64,000 nucleotides of DNA from Leptolyngbya sp. SIO1E4. Its GTDB lineage: Bacteria; Cyanobacteriota; Cyanobacteriia; Phormidesmidales; Phormidesmidaceae. This document shows, in pieces, positions 1 to 7,289 of this stretch (position 1 is its first letter; each line of letters opens with the position of its first letter). The translations under genes and the position numbers were made by a program. Location: assembly GCA_010672825.2 (NCBI GenBank), contig JAAHFU020000001.1, positions 558,001-622,000 of the forward strand, given 5' to 3'. The notes under the pieces were generated by a model that made no database searches, was not told the origin of the DNA, and saw nothing but the letters and a program-made list of their open reading frames with translations.

Positions 1-2
1 GT

Positions 3-788
3 GATACGGGTAGTCGGGCATCGGGCCGGAGTCGGGGTGGGGCCACCCGAGATGAAATGTGCACCGTTGGTCAAAGGGCTCCTGAGGCTGCAGAAAACCC
101 TGAAACCAGCAGCTCACAGCTGGTTGTCCTGATCCCAGATGCGCTGCAAAAAACCACCCAGGCAAATCCTGAACTCTTTTTATATGTGCCGTTTGGCCGC
201 AGCGCCCAAAACATGACGCTGGTGTTTGAGTTGGCCACGAAAGAGACCGCCACTTCCCGGCAAGTGATTGCTGGCCCGATGAATCTTCCTTTACCGGCTG
301 AACCTGGTTTAGTCCGATTTCAATTGCCGCCTGAAACGCCACTCGCGATCGGAGAAACATATGAATGGACTTTTCGCCTCGTTTGCCAGGAAACCCAGCC
401 AACCCCTGATCCAGATCTGACTGCAGCTCTTCCTGTTGCAGGCATTGGGAGTGGCCCCATTGATATCCACGAGATTCAAATTCCAGCCCTCAACGGCGTT
501 GCTGACGGGTCGAATAAAGCGACTTTGCCTGCGATAAGCGTGCGTCAAGAGGTGTTTGGTAACATTCAGCGGGTTGATGCTGAGGAAACCGCCAAGCTAA
601 ATGCAGCACTGATGAATAGCGACCCTAACACCCGCTACGAAACGTACTTAGATTACGATGTCTGGCTCGATATGGTGTCGGCCCTAGCCGCAGCTGGTCC
701 CTCATCAGATTGGGCAGACCTGCTGGCAGCATTTGATTTAGGAGATATCGAAGACCCAACCCCCTACACTCTCTCCCCTAGCTTCTAA
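3..788 (+). CDS. DUF928 family protein, 5' end cut by window edge
   Basis: The reading frame is open from the first bases of the window and encodes an Arg/Gly-rich stretch (GRSRGGATRDE) directly before the first internal Met at 57. That Arg/Gly block is typical of the DUF928 N-terminus, so the gene begins upstream and the Met at 57 is probably not the start. The core follows the family pattern: LVVLIPDAL, then FLYVPF, then a strand-rich middle ending YEWTFRLVC, then a helical C-terminus with the segment YDVWLDMVSALA. DUF928 proteins are exported cyanobacterial proteins of unknown function, sometimes found near CHASE2 or TPR proteins. It converges on the DUF29 gene with a 2-bp gap. The family call is from recognised motifs; the function is unknown. 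Confidence 0.85.
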   Translation, partial: DTGSRASGRSRGGATRDEMCTVGQRAPEAAENPETSSSQLVVLIPDALQKTTQANPELFLYVPFGRSAQNMTLVFELATKETATSRQVIAGPMNLPLPAEPGLVRFQLPPETPLAIGETYEWTFRLVCQETQPTPDPDLTAALPVAGIGSGPIDIHEIQIPALNGVADGSNKATLPAISVRQEVFGNIQRVDAEETAKLNAALMNSDPNTRYETYLDYDVWLDMVSALAAAGPSSDWADLLAAFDLGDIEDPTPYTLSPSF

Positions 789-790
789 CG

Positions 791-1264
791 TTAGTGGCCT
801 TGGGTTTCAGTCTCAGGCAGCAGCATTTCAGACAAAATAACCTTCAGCGTAAAGGGACAGGTTGAGGGAAAAGTTCTTAGATCAAGTCCTGTTTCAGCGG
901 CGGCCAGCTTACAGGCGTTGGCATAACAGCGTTCCCGTTCAGCCTCTAAATAAGGCTGGAGGCTGGGGCTATCCTCTAGCAAATCTTGAATCCTGAGTCG
1001 TTGTTCAATGATGGTGCTGCGCCAGCTATTGCTGCGGTGCTCTGGTTGGTATTTCCATTTCAGTAAATGCATAAGCAGCACTTCTAATCGACTTTTGAGT
1101 GCCCGCTTGTCAGAACGCCCCAAGCTTTCGATCTCCTCTGCCAGATTATCGATGTCTAAATCTTGCCAGCGACCCTGTCTCAGAGCGGTTGCCATTGCCC
1201 GAGTCCAATCATAAAAGTCTGTTTCGTAGAGGTTGGAAACCGGTTGAAACTGGGGGGATGCCAT
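791..1264 (-). CDS. DUF29 domain-containing protein
   Basis: About 157 residues from the preferred ATG at 1264. A longer frame starts at 1318, but GAGGG lies about 9 bases before 1264 and the family normally begins shortly before the LYETDFYDWT segment. The protein shows the DUF29 pattern: YETDFYDWTRAMATALRQG, then the acidic helix LDIDNLAEEIESLGRSDKR, then LLMHLLKWKYQPEHRSNSW. DUF29 is a small soluble family, abundant and multicopy in cyanobacteria, with no established function. Its 5' end faces the NACHT gene with only 19 bp between start codons, so promoters must overlap coding sequence or one start is wrong. Family assignment is strong, role unknown. Confidence 0.85.
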   Translation of the reverse strand: MASPQFQPVSNLYETDFYDWTRAMATALRQGRWQDLDIDNLAEEIESLGRSDKRALKSRLEVLLMHLLKWKYQPEHRSNSWRSTIIEQRLRIQDLLEDSPSLQPYLEAERERCYANACKLAAAETGLDLRTFPSTCPFTLKVILSEMLLPETETQGH

Positions 1265-1283
1265 CGGGATTGACCCTCGCAGA

Positions 1284-3671
1284 ATGAGGTTAGTCGCTGC
1301 TTGCCCAAATCCTAGCACTCTGTACGGCGAGGCATTTGGGCCAAAACCTGAGTGGAAGAAGCTAGCGAAATGTTTACAGGAAAGGGACTTTCAACGCAGT
1401 CGCGAATACAGTGGAAGCAACTTTTTTCAGATCCTGTTTACCTGCCTGCCTGTGCCCAAGTCAGCGGACTATCGCCAACGTCTAGCGCTGATTAATCGGC
1501 TGTCGTCGCTACCTGCGACCCAGCTAGATGCTGTCATTCTTGCACTCAAGCCAACCCAGGGGCTCATTCCCCCAGTAACAGCAAAGCCAGGAGACCGCGC
1601 CTCTGCCTTGTTTGAATGGGCCGAAAGCCCGATTGGGTGTGGGCTAGAAAAGCTAGAGCACGTTCTTGAAGAAGTGCTGGCGGCGGCTCAAGCCAACCCT
1701 GGTCAGTCAACATCGGAGGAGACTGCAGCGAATCGTCGGGATGCCCACATTAGGGGATCCGTAGACAACTCCAACGTAGTATCGGGGGATGGCAACCGTA
1801 TTGAAATCAACTATTACGGACTGCCAGAAACCAAACCCAAGCCCACCCGCAAAGACCGCAACGAACAGCTCCTGATCGATGCGGTGTGGGCAGAGGTCGC
1901 AGACCGCCTGCGGCAGTCCCTGCACAACGCCATTTTGATTCATTTGGATATGGCAGAGCAGCGCAGCCAGGTCAGCCGCCCCTGGGACAGCCAGCTTCGC
2001 ACTGCCGATCAAGCCCCCCAACCCCTCGCCCCTGACACCCACATCTCTGAAGTTTTTGACCGTCGGGATGTGGGCGGCAAGCTGCTGATTTTAGGCAACC
2101 CTGGCTCCGGCAAAACCACCACGATGCTGGATTTAGCAGCGGAACTGATCAAACGAGCCAATACCCAGCCAGATCATCCGATCCCGGTGATGTTTAACCT
2201 GTCCTCCTGGCAGAACGCGAAGCAGGGTATCACTGACTGGTTGCTGAGCGAATTGAAGCTGAAGTACGGCGTCTCACAAAAGCTGGGGCAAACCTGGCTG
2301 AAGCAGAAAACCCTGCTGCCGTTGCTGGATGGCCTGGATGAACTGCCCCCCGAACGGCAGGAGCCCGTGGTGCAGGCGATCAATGAGTGGCTGCAGTCGG
2401 GTGAGGGGCCGAATCGCTTGTTGGTGTGCAGCCGCATTGAAGAGTATGAGCTGTATGCAGCCAAGCTAGCGCTGAATGGAGCCATATGCCTAGAGCCGTT
2501 GACGAATACCCAGCTACAGGACTACCTAAATTCCATGCAGATGGGGGAGCTGTGGGGAACCTTGCAGCAGGATGCGGCGTTGCTGGAATTGGTACGGACA
2601 CCGTTGCTGCTGAGCGTGTCGATTTTGGCGAATGATGCGATCGATCCGGTGCAGTGGCAACAAAGGCAAACGACTCAGGAACGGATGACGTATTTGCTAG
2701 ATGCCTATGTGGAGCGGCGACTGCATGAAGCCGTGAAAAGTCAAGAGTATCCGTTGGGGAAAGAACCAACGGCAAAGCAGACACGGCGTTGGTTAGTGTG
2801 GTTGGCGAAAGGGTTGAGGACGCGATCGGAGGATGAATTTCTGATTGAGAAGATGCAGCCCGCCTTGTTAGTCACTCGTCAACAAAAGTGGCTTTACGGG
2901 CTGATTGGAGGGCTGATTGGAGGGCTGATTGTCGGGCTGATTGGAGGGCTGATTGTCGGGCTGATTGGAGGGCTGATTGGAGGGCTGATTGGAGGGCTGA
3001 TTGTCGGGCTGATTGGAGGGCTGATTGGAGGGCTGATTGGAGGGCAAGATTCGATTGACACTGTTGAGAGCTTTGATCTGTCTCTTTCGAGCTTCGCGCG
3101 AAAGAACTTTTTCAAGACCTTAGGAGGATGGCTGATTGTCGGGCTGATTGTCGGGCTGATTGTCGGGCTGATTGTAGGGCTGATTGGAGGGCTGATTTTC
3201 GGGCTGATTGTCGGGCTGATTGGAGGGCTGATTGTCGGGCTGATTGGAGGGCTAAAATCAGATATTGCTGTTCGGGTTAAACCTAATCAAGGAATTCGTG
3301 CATCCCTAAAAAACACAGGCGTTCTTCTGGGTATCTCGTTTCCCTTGCTACTAATTATTAGGGCGTCATTCCCCCTGTTGCTCGCCAACATCCTAGAGGT
3401 CGATTTAATTGATTCGATAATAGATTTAGCATCCTTTAGCCTTCTGTGGGCCAGCATTTACGACAGCGGCAAAGCCTGTGCTCAACACTTCGCTTTACGG
3501 GTTGTCCTCTACCGTGCAGGTAGCATCCCCTGGAACTATGCCCGCTTCCTCAATCACTGTACAGAGCGCCTCTTGCTACAGCGGGTTGGGGGGCGGTATC
3601 GGTTTATTCACAAGCTGGTGCAGGAGCATTTTGCGGCAATGCCGATGGAGCGAGAGGGAGGGAGTGGATGA
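1284..3671 (+). CDS. NACHT-domain STAND NTPase with effector-associated-type N-terminus and GLI[GV] membrane repeats
   Basis: 795 residues. Residues about 70-140 (LSSLPATQLDAVILALKPTQ, GLIPP, WAESPIGCGLEKL) resemble effector-associated domain 8, an adaptor domain of bacterial conflict systems. A short Asn/Gly linker (NSNVVSGDGN) follows. The NACHT core has Walker A GNPGSGKT at 271-278 and Walker B LLDGLDEL with D349 and D352-E353. Residues about 539-655 are two blocks of GLIG/GLIV repeats separated by a short soluble stretch; being Gly/Leu/Ile/Val only, they should form packed transmembrane hairpins. The C-terminus (RVGGRYRFIHKLVQEHFAAM) matches the usual end of cyanobacterial NACHT proteins. 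Such proteins are thought to sense a trigger, oligomerise and recruit an effector; here no effector gene is adjacent. The start at 1284 is uncertain because it lies 19 bp from the divergent DUF29 start. A defence role is inference. Confidence 0.85.
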   Translation: MRLVAACPNPSTLYGEAFGPKPEWKKLAKCLQERDFQRSREYSGSNFFQILFTCLPVPKSADYRQRLALINRLSSLPATQLDAVILALKPTQGLIPPVTAKPGDRASALFEWAESPIGCGLEKLEHVLEEVLAAAQANPGQSTSEETAANRRDAHIRGSVDNSNVVSGDGNRIEINYYGLPETKPKPTRKDRNEQLLIDAVWAEVADRLRQSLHNAILIHLDMAEQRSQVSRPWDSQLRTADQAPQPLAPDTHISEVFDRRDVGGKLLILGNPGSGKTTTMLDLAAELIKRANTQPDHPIPVMFNLSSWQNAKQGITDWLLSELKLKYGVSQKLGQTWLKQKTLLPLLDGLDELPPERQEPVVQAINEWLQSGEGPNRLLVCSRIEEYELYAAKLALNGAICLEPLTNTQLQDYLNSMQMGELWGTLQQDAALLELVRTPLLLSVSILANDAIDPVQWQQRQTTQERMTYLLDAYVERRLHEAVKSQEYPLGKEPTAKQTRRWLVWLAKGLRTRSEDEFLIEKMQPALLVTRQQKWLYGLIGGLIGGLIVGLIGGLIVGLIGGLIGGLIGGLIVGLIGGLIGGLIGGQDSIDTVESFDLSLSSFARKNFFKTLGGWLIVGLIVGLIVGLIVGLIGGLIFGLIVGLIGGLIVGLIGGLKSDIAVRVKPNQGIRASLKNTGVLLGISFPLLLIIRASFPLLLANILEVDLIDSIIDLASFSLLWASIYDSGKACAQHFALRVVLYRAGSIPWNYARFLNHCTERLLLQRVGGRYRFIHKLVQEHFAAMPMEREGGSG
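2898..3041 (+). repeat. 12-bp coding tandem repeat, block 1 (about 12 units)
   Basis: Twelve consecutive in-frame units of GGGCTGATT plus GGA or GTC encode GLIG or GLIV. The near-identity of codons, not only of residues, shows DNA-level expansion rather than slow selection for hydrophobicity. It lies inside the NACHT gene. Confidence 0.95.
3132..3248 (+). repeat. 12-bp coding tandem repeat, block 2 (about 9-10 units)
   Basis: A second run of the same unit after a 90-bp non-repetitive spacer. One unit carries TTC (GLIF) and one has GTA instead of GTC, so this block is slightly more diverged than block 1. Confidence 0.95.
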
Positions 3672-3713
3672 GTAGATAGGTAGATGAGAGATTGTTCTGA
3701 AGATTAGAAGAAC

Positions 3714-3992
3714 ATGATGTTTAGATGTCAGGTGTGTGCCTCGAATGACTGCTATGCCGAGCAAACCAGTGAAATCTTCCGAATTGAGGAGAAGTTTTAT
3801 TTAGTCGAGAATATTCCTGCAACAGTCTGTTCTCGGTGCGGTGAAGAAACCTTTAGCCGTGAAACTACTGAAGAAATTCGGAAACTGCTACATAGCGATA
3901 CTAAGCCCACAAAGTCTATTGCCGTGGACGTTTTTGCTTGTCAACCCAAGGCATCTTGCGGCATCTTTTGTCGCAAGATGGAGGTGGCGTGA
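3714..3992 (+). CDS. YgiT-type zinc finger protein
   Basis: 92 residues. Two cysteine pairs, CQVC near the N-terminus and CSRCGEE about 30 residues on, fit the YgiT/MqsA N-terminal zinc-binding domain (AEQTSEIFRIEEKFYLVENI between them, then TVCSRCGEETFS). The helix ETTEEIRKLLHS follows as usual. In MqsA-type pairs this domain belongs to an antitoxin, often beside a DUF4258 toxin; no DUF4258 gene is present here. The last ~20 residues (CQPKASCGIFCRK) are unusual and may result from an altered 3' end. The stop lies 1 base before the next ATG, so the DUF2283 gene is probably translationally coupled. Two adjacent ATG codons (3714, 3717) could each serve as the start. Confidence 0.75.
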   Translation: MMFRCQVCASNDCYAEQTSEIFRIEEKFYLVENIPATVCSRCGEETFSRETTEEIRKLLHSDTKPTKSIAVDVFACQPKASCGIFCRKMEVA

Positions 3993-3993
3993 T

Positions 3994-4230
3994 ATGGCTG
4001 ACAGATTAACCTTTCGCTATGACAAAGTTGGCGACATTCTTTACATCGATAAATGCCAACCCTATCCTGAGCAGGAGTCTGAAGAAATTGGTGATGAAAT
4101 GATTGCTCGCCTCACCCCTGACTCCGGGGAGGTTGAGAATTTGGAAATTTTGTTTTGCTCTCAACGCTTATTGAATGCTGACATTTTGGAACTCCCTGTC
4201 GTTTCCAACATGCATCTAGCGGCTTCATAG
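3994..4230 (+). CDS. DUF2283 domain-containing protein
   Basis: 78 residues from ATG 3994, chosen because the family starts just before a strand of the form LTFRYDKVGDILYI and because GGAGG lies at 3979-3984. The pattern RYDKVGDILYID, then the acidic EIGDEMIARLTPDSGEVENLEIL, is the DUF2283 signature (a small beta-rich domain). These genes are common near toxin-antitoxin-like pairs in cyanobacteria, but biochemical function is not known. It is separated from the zinc-finger gene by one base and probably shares its transcript. Confidence 0.8.
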   Translation: MADRLTFRYDKVGDILYIDKCQPYPEQESEEIGDEMIARLTPDSGEVENLEILFCSQRLLNADILELPVVSNMHLAAS

Positions 4231-4344
4231 CGTCCCCGTAGATCGACAATGAGTTATTAAGAACCTTTTCTGGACAAAATATGCAGAAGCGCGTCAAGCG
4301 CAATGGGGGAGCCTGTAGATATCGCGGTATGCAGGCTAATCAAG

Positions 4345-4415
4345 CACACCCTAGACCCCAAACCCCAGACCCTGTCTTGACCCAGATGTACTGGACTCAA
4401 CTGAACAAGGCTATA
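4345..4415 (+). repeat. Dispersed repeat, copy A
   Basis: The unit begins CACACCCTAGACCCCAAACC and ends ACTCAACTGAACAAGGCTAT. Copy B follows after 3 bp; copies C and D lie on the opposite strand at 31381-31443 and 44540-44601. Confidence 0.85.
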
Positions 4416-4418
4416 ACG

Positions 4419-4489
4419 TACACCCTAGCCCCCATACCCTAGACCCGGTCTTAACCGAGATGTACTCAACCCAACTGAACAAGACTATA
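4419..4489 (+). repeat. Dispersed repeat, copy B (tandem with A)
   Basis: The same unit as copy A with substitutions (CACCCTAGCCCCCATACC ... CCCAACTGAACAAGACTAT). The A/B junction is nearly exact, which suggests tandem duplication. Confidence 0.85.
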
Positions 4490-4596
4490 AACTTTTCAAA
4501 GACACGCTTTTCCGGGATTGATAGCCCGGTCATTGTAGAAGACAACACGTGCGAGAGCACGTACGACGGTTATACAGAAAGCTCTATGTCAAACCG

Positions 4597-4621
4597 CCCC
4601 CGGTGCCCAGTGCACCGGGGG
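4597..4621 (-). terminator. Probable speB transcription terminator hairpin
   Basis: A perfect 10-bp GC-rich stem, CCCCCGGTGC and GCACCGGGGG, with a 5-nt loop (CCAGT), about 40 bp past the speB stop. The tail on the minus strand is only weakly T-rich, so termination efficiency is uncertain. Confidence 0.6.
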
Positions 4622-4659
4622 TTATTGATTGGGATTCCTCTACATCAACTCAGTCCCAA

Positions 4660-5700
4660 TCAACCCAGCCCCATCAAATTACAGAGCTTGTAAACAATCC
4701 GCGCGCCGACATTCCCATCCCATTCGCCATTGCCGACTTCTGATACATCAAACCCGATAATTTCTCGCCCACTTGCCACCAGTTCCCGAAACAGACAAAA
4801 CGTTTCTTCTAGCTCCAACCCCCCTGGGACTGGAGTACCGGTGTTGGGGCAGAGTTTTGGATCCAAACCATCTACATCAAAGCTGATGTAAACCTGCTGG
4901 GGCAGCGGCGCAATAATTTGCCGACAGAGATCGAGCCAGGCAGTGCCCCCGTAGCGTTTCTGCTTGAGAACCGCATCATAATGGGCAATGATGCGGTTGT
5001 GGGACTGCTGAATTTTGGCAACTTCCTTGGGAGAAATATCGCGGATGCCCACCTGTACCAGACGGGTGACTTGGGGCAGCGTCACCACATTGGTCATGAT
5101 GGAAGCGTGAGAATATTGGAACCCTTGGTACGCATCCCGTAAATCAGCGTGGGCATCGATGTGCAAAATGCCGAAATCTGGATACTGCGCGGCCAGGGCT
5201 TGAATCAAGCCTAGGGGGATGCTGTGATCACCCCCGATCGCCCCCACTCGTTTACCCCCAGCCAGAGCCATACTGGCCTGTTCATACAGCCATTGGTTCA
5301 CCGCTTCACAGGCCGCATTCACGGTGGCAAGGGTTGCAGATAAATCGGCATTCCCCGCAATATCAAGCCCCTGCTCGGTGGCGTCAATAATCTGGGCAGC
5401 TTGGGGGCGTAGAGCATCGTTGCGCTGGCGAATCCATTCTGGGCAGGGGGGCATAAAAATTCCCTGCTGCCATCCATCGGGATTGTCCAAATCATAGAGG
5501 TCTAACTGAGGAGAGGCCTGCCGCACGGCATCAGGGCCATGGGCAGTCCCAGCGTGGTAAGACACCGTAACCTCCCAGGGAATGCCAAGGAGGAGAATCC
5601 CAGCGGTGTCATCGTCGAAAGGAAAACCACAAAAGTTGCCGTTTTCCAAGCCAACACCGCTGGGGTCAAAGGTGCGGATAATGTCTTCGCGACTAGCCAT
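4660..5700 (-). CDS. speB: Agmatinase / arginase-family ureohydrolase
   Basis: 346 residues, a cytoplasmic binuclear metal hydrolase of the arginase/agmatinase family. The metal-binding motifs are intact: GGDHS (H159), DAHAD at 182-186, and SFDVDGLDP with D275 and D277. Agmatinase converts agmatine to putrescine and urea. The gene is 18 bp downstream of the SpeD-SpeE fusion on the same strand, so substrate production for spermidine synthase is the natural role. It is somewhat longer than enterobacterial SpeB (about 306 residues), with an insertion near residues 66-92. Some cyanobacterial proteins of this family are guanidine hydrolases, so substrate is inferred mainly from context. The terminator-like hairpin after its stop suggests it ends the operon. 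Confidence 0.88.
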   Translation of the reverse strand: MASREDIIRTFDPSGVGLENGNFCGFPFDDDTAGILLLGIPWEVTVSYHAGTAHGPDAVRQASPQLDLYDLDNPDGWQQGIFMPPCPEWIRQRNDALRPQAAQIIDATEQGLDIAGNADLSATLATVNAACEAVNQWLYEQASMALAGGKRVGAIGGDHSIPLGLIQALAAQYPDFGILHIDAHADLRDAYQGFQYSHASIMTNVVTLPQVTRLVQVGIRDISPKEVAKIQQSHNRIIAHYDAVLKQKRYGGTAWLDLCRQIIAPLPQQVYISFDVDGLDPKLCPNTGTPVPGGLELEETFCLFRELVASGREIIGFDVSEVGNGEWDGNVGARIVYKLCNLMGLG

Positions 5701-5718
5701 CTAACTCAGTCATCTAAC

Positions 5719-7026
5719 TTAGCCATCTGCTTTAGCGATCTGCCCGCCCTCTAAAAGTGTGCGGATAAAGGTGGGCAGACAAAAGGCTGCCTGGTGCATA
5801 TCGATGTTGTAGTATTGCAGACCATGGGTGTGGGCAAATTGGGCCGCGCGATCGCGATCTAGCCCTTCAACTGGATGCACTCCATTTTTGGAGCAGAACG
5901 AGAAACTCCACATCCCAGAAGGATACGTGGGGATAAAGGCTAAATAGCAATGCACTTGGGGGATGCCAAAAATGGCTTTCAGGCAGTGGTTGAGGTCGAC
6001 AAAAGCTCGTTGGTTAAACCGGGGAGATTCACTCTGGGCAGTCATGAGCCCGCCCGGACGCAAGCAACGATAAACGTCTGTATAAAACGCTTTGCTAAAC
6101 AGCCCTTCGGAGGGGCCAACCGGGTCAGAAGAGTCCACCACAATCAGATCATAGGACTCTGCCGGGGCATTTCTTACAAACTCGATGCCATCGTCAATAA
6201 TGAGGGTCAGCTTAGGATCATCTAGCCCAGAAGATAGCGTCGGCAAAAACTTTCGAGAGGCCCGTACAACGACCTCATCAATTTCGACCATTGTGATGGA
6301 TTCAACTTGCGGATGCCTGAGAATCTCTCGAACGCTGCCGCCATCGCCGCCGCCAATCACTAACACATCTTTAATCTGAGGCTGTCTCAGCATAGGCACA
6401 TGAATAATCATTTCATGGTAAGCCTTTTCATCTTTCTCTGAGCACATCACCATGCTGTCTACAGTGAGCATTTTTCCGTACTCAAAAGTGTCGAAAATTT
6501 CCACCGTTTGATAAGGTGATTTTTCCCAAAAGACGCGATCGCCCTTATGACGAATAGAAAGTGCCATATTCTCATTGCGATCGGTAAACCAAACGCTACG
6601 GCTGTAACGGGGCGTGACCAGTTTTTGAGTTGCGGTGTCTCGCAGATCACCTAAATCAATATCAGTCTTTTCTAGCAGTTCTAATTGTCCTCGATTTAGC
6701 TCGACTGCGGAGCCATGTTGAGCCTCAAACTCTTGCTTCAAAATTTCATAGGAGGTCCAAGGGTTTACCGTATAGCCGCAGGTAAACAGATCAACAGCCG
6801 CATACCGATATTCTGGCCAGGTATGAATGGCTAAATGACTTTCTTGAATCACGACCACCCCTGAGACTCCAAAAGGAGAAAAGTGGTGAAAGACCGAGCT
6901 AATAATGGTTGCCCCAGATTCCTTCGCAGCTTTTAACATACTGGATTCGATCCGAGGGACATCGTTGAGAATTTCTACAGAACAGCCATGAAACTCAACA
7001 AGAATGTGACGCCCAAGGGAGTTCAT
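5719..7026 (-). CDS. speD/speE: Fused S-adenosylmethionine decarboxylase - spermidine synthase
   Basis: 435 residues from ATG 7026 ([15 protein letters not shown], the normal SpeD start); a longer frame to 7059 lacks a ribosome-binding site. Residues 1-115 are a class 1B bacterial SpeD: the self-cleavage site E62-S63 within [11 protein letters not shown] yields the pyruvoyl group, and C83 (LFTCG) is the expected proton donor. From about residue 140 the protein is spermidine synthase: GGGDGG at 225-230 binds decarboxylated AdoMet and DSSDPVGP at 298-305 carries the catalytic Asp. The fusion would make and use decarboxylated AdoMet in one polypeptide, transferring aminopropyl to putrescine from the downstream SpeB. 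Such fusions are known in bacteria. Whether it makes spermidine or another polyamine cannot be decided from sequence alone. Confidence 0.92.
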   Translation of the reverse strand: MNSLGRHILVEFHGCSVEILNDVPRIESSMLKAAKESGATIISSVFHHFSPFGVSGVVVIQESHLAIHTWPEYRYAAVDLFTCGYTVNPWTSYEILKQEFEAQHGSAVELNRGQLELLEKTDIDLGDLRDTATQKLVTPRYSRSVWFTDRNENMALSIRHKGDRVFWEKSPYQTVEIFDTFEYGKMLTVDSMVMCSEKDEKAYHEMIIHVPMLRQPQIKDVLVIGGGDGGSVREILRHPQVESITMVEIDEVVVRASRKFLPTLSSGLDDPKLTLIIDDGIEFVRNAPAESYDLIVVDSSDPVGPSEGLFSKAFYTDVYRCLRPGGLMTAQSESPRFNQRAFVDLNHCLKAIFGIPQVHCYLAFIPTYPSGMWSFSFCSKNGVHPVEGLDRDRAAQFAHTHGLQYYNIDMHQAAFCLPTFIRTLLEGGQIAKADG

Positions 7027-7289
7027 TGTGAATTCTGATACCTCCAATAAACAGACCAAGTGAATCGATCGAAGTACAGCGTGGATGCGATCGCTTCGCG
7101 TTGTTTCAACGACAAGTCTCAGAGCTTAAAGCATCTGTCAACAAGGCTGTCGCCATCTAAAATTACCCAGTTATCAGCGAGGACGAATCGCGATCGCCGT
7201 CAGTGCTTTTCAAAGAACGCTAGGACTATAAGCCTTAAAGATATCTGTAAGAAAACATCTGTAAAAAAACATCGCAAAAAAGATATTTT

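Larger units (their letters stand above)
4231..4659. other. Intergenic region with tandem repeat copies and a hairpin
   Basis: No convincing gene. It holds two tandem copies of the dispersed repeat (4345-4415 and 4419-4489) and a strong hairpin at 4597-4621 just beyond the speB stop. Short open frames here run through the repeats and have no family resemblance. Confidence 0.7.

Noticed and set aside
2894-3115. Minus-strand frame rich in Pro/Ile/Ser repeats
   Set aside because: It is only the reverse complement of the GLI[GV] coding repeat; the periodicity comes from the plus-strand gene.
2898-3248. Regular short repeats resembling a CRISPR array
   Set aside because: Units are 12 bp, in frame with no unique spacers, and lie inside a gene.
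3672-3712. Short GATGAG/TAGATAGG-type repeats
   Set aside because: Too short and irregular to call; typical of cyanobacterial low-complexity intergenic DNA.
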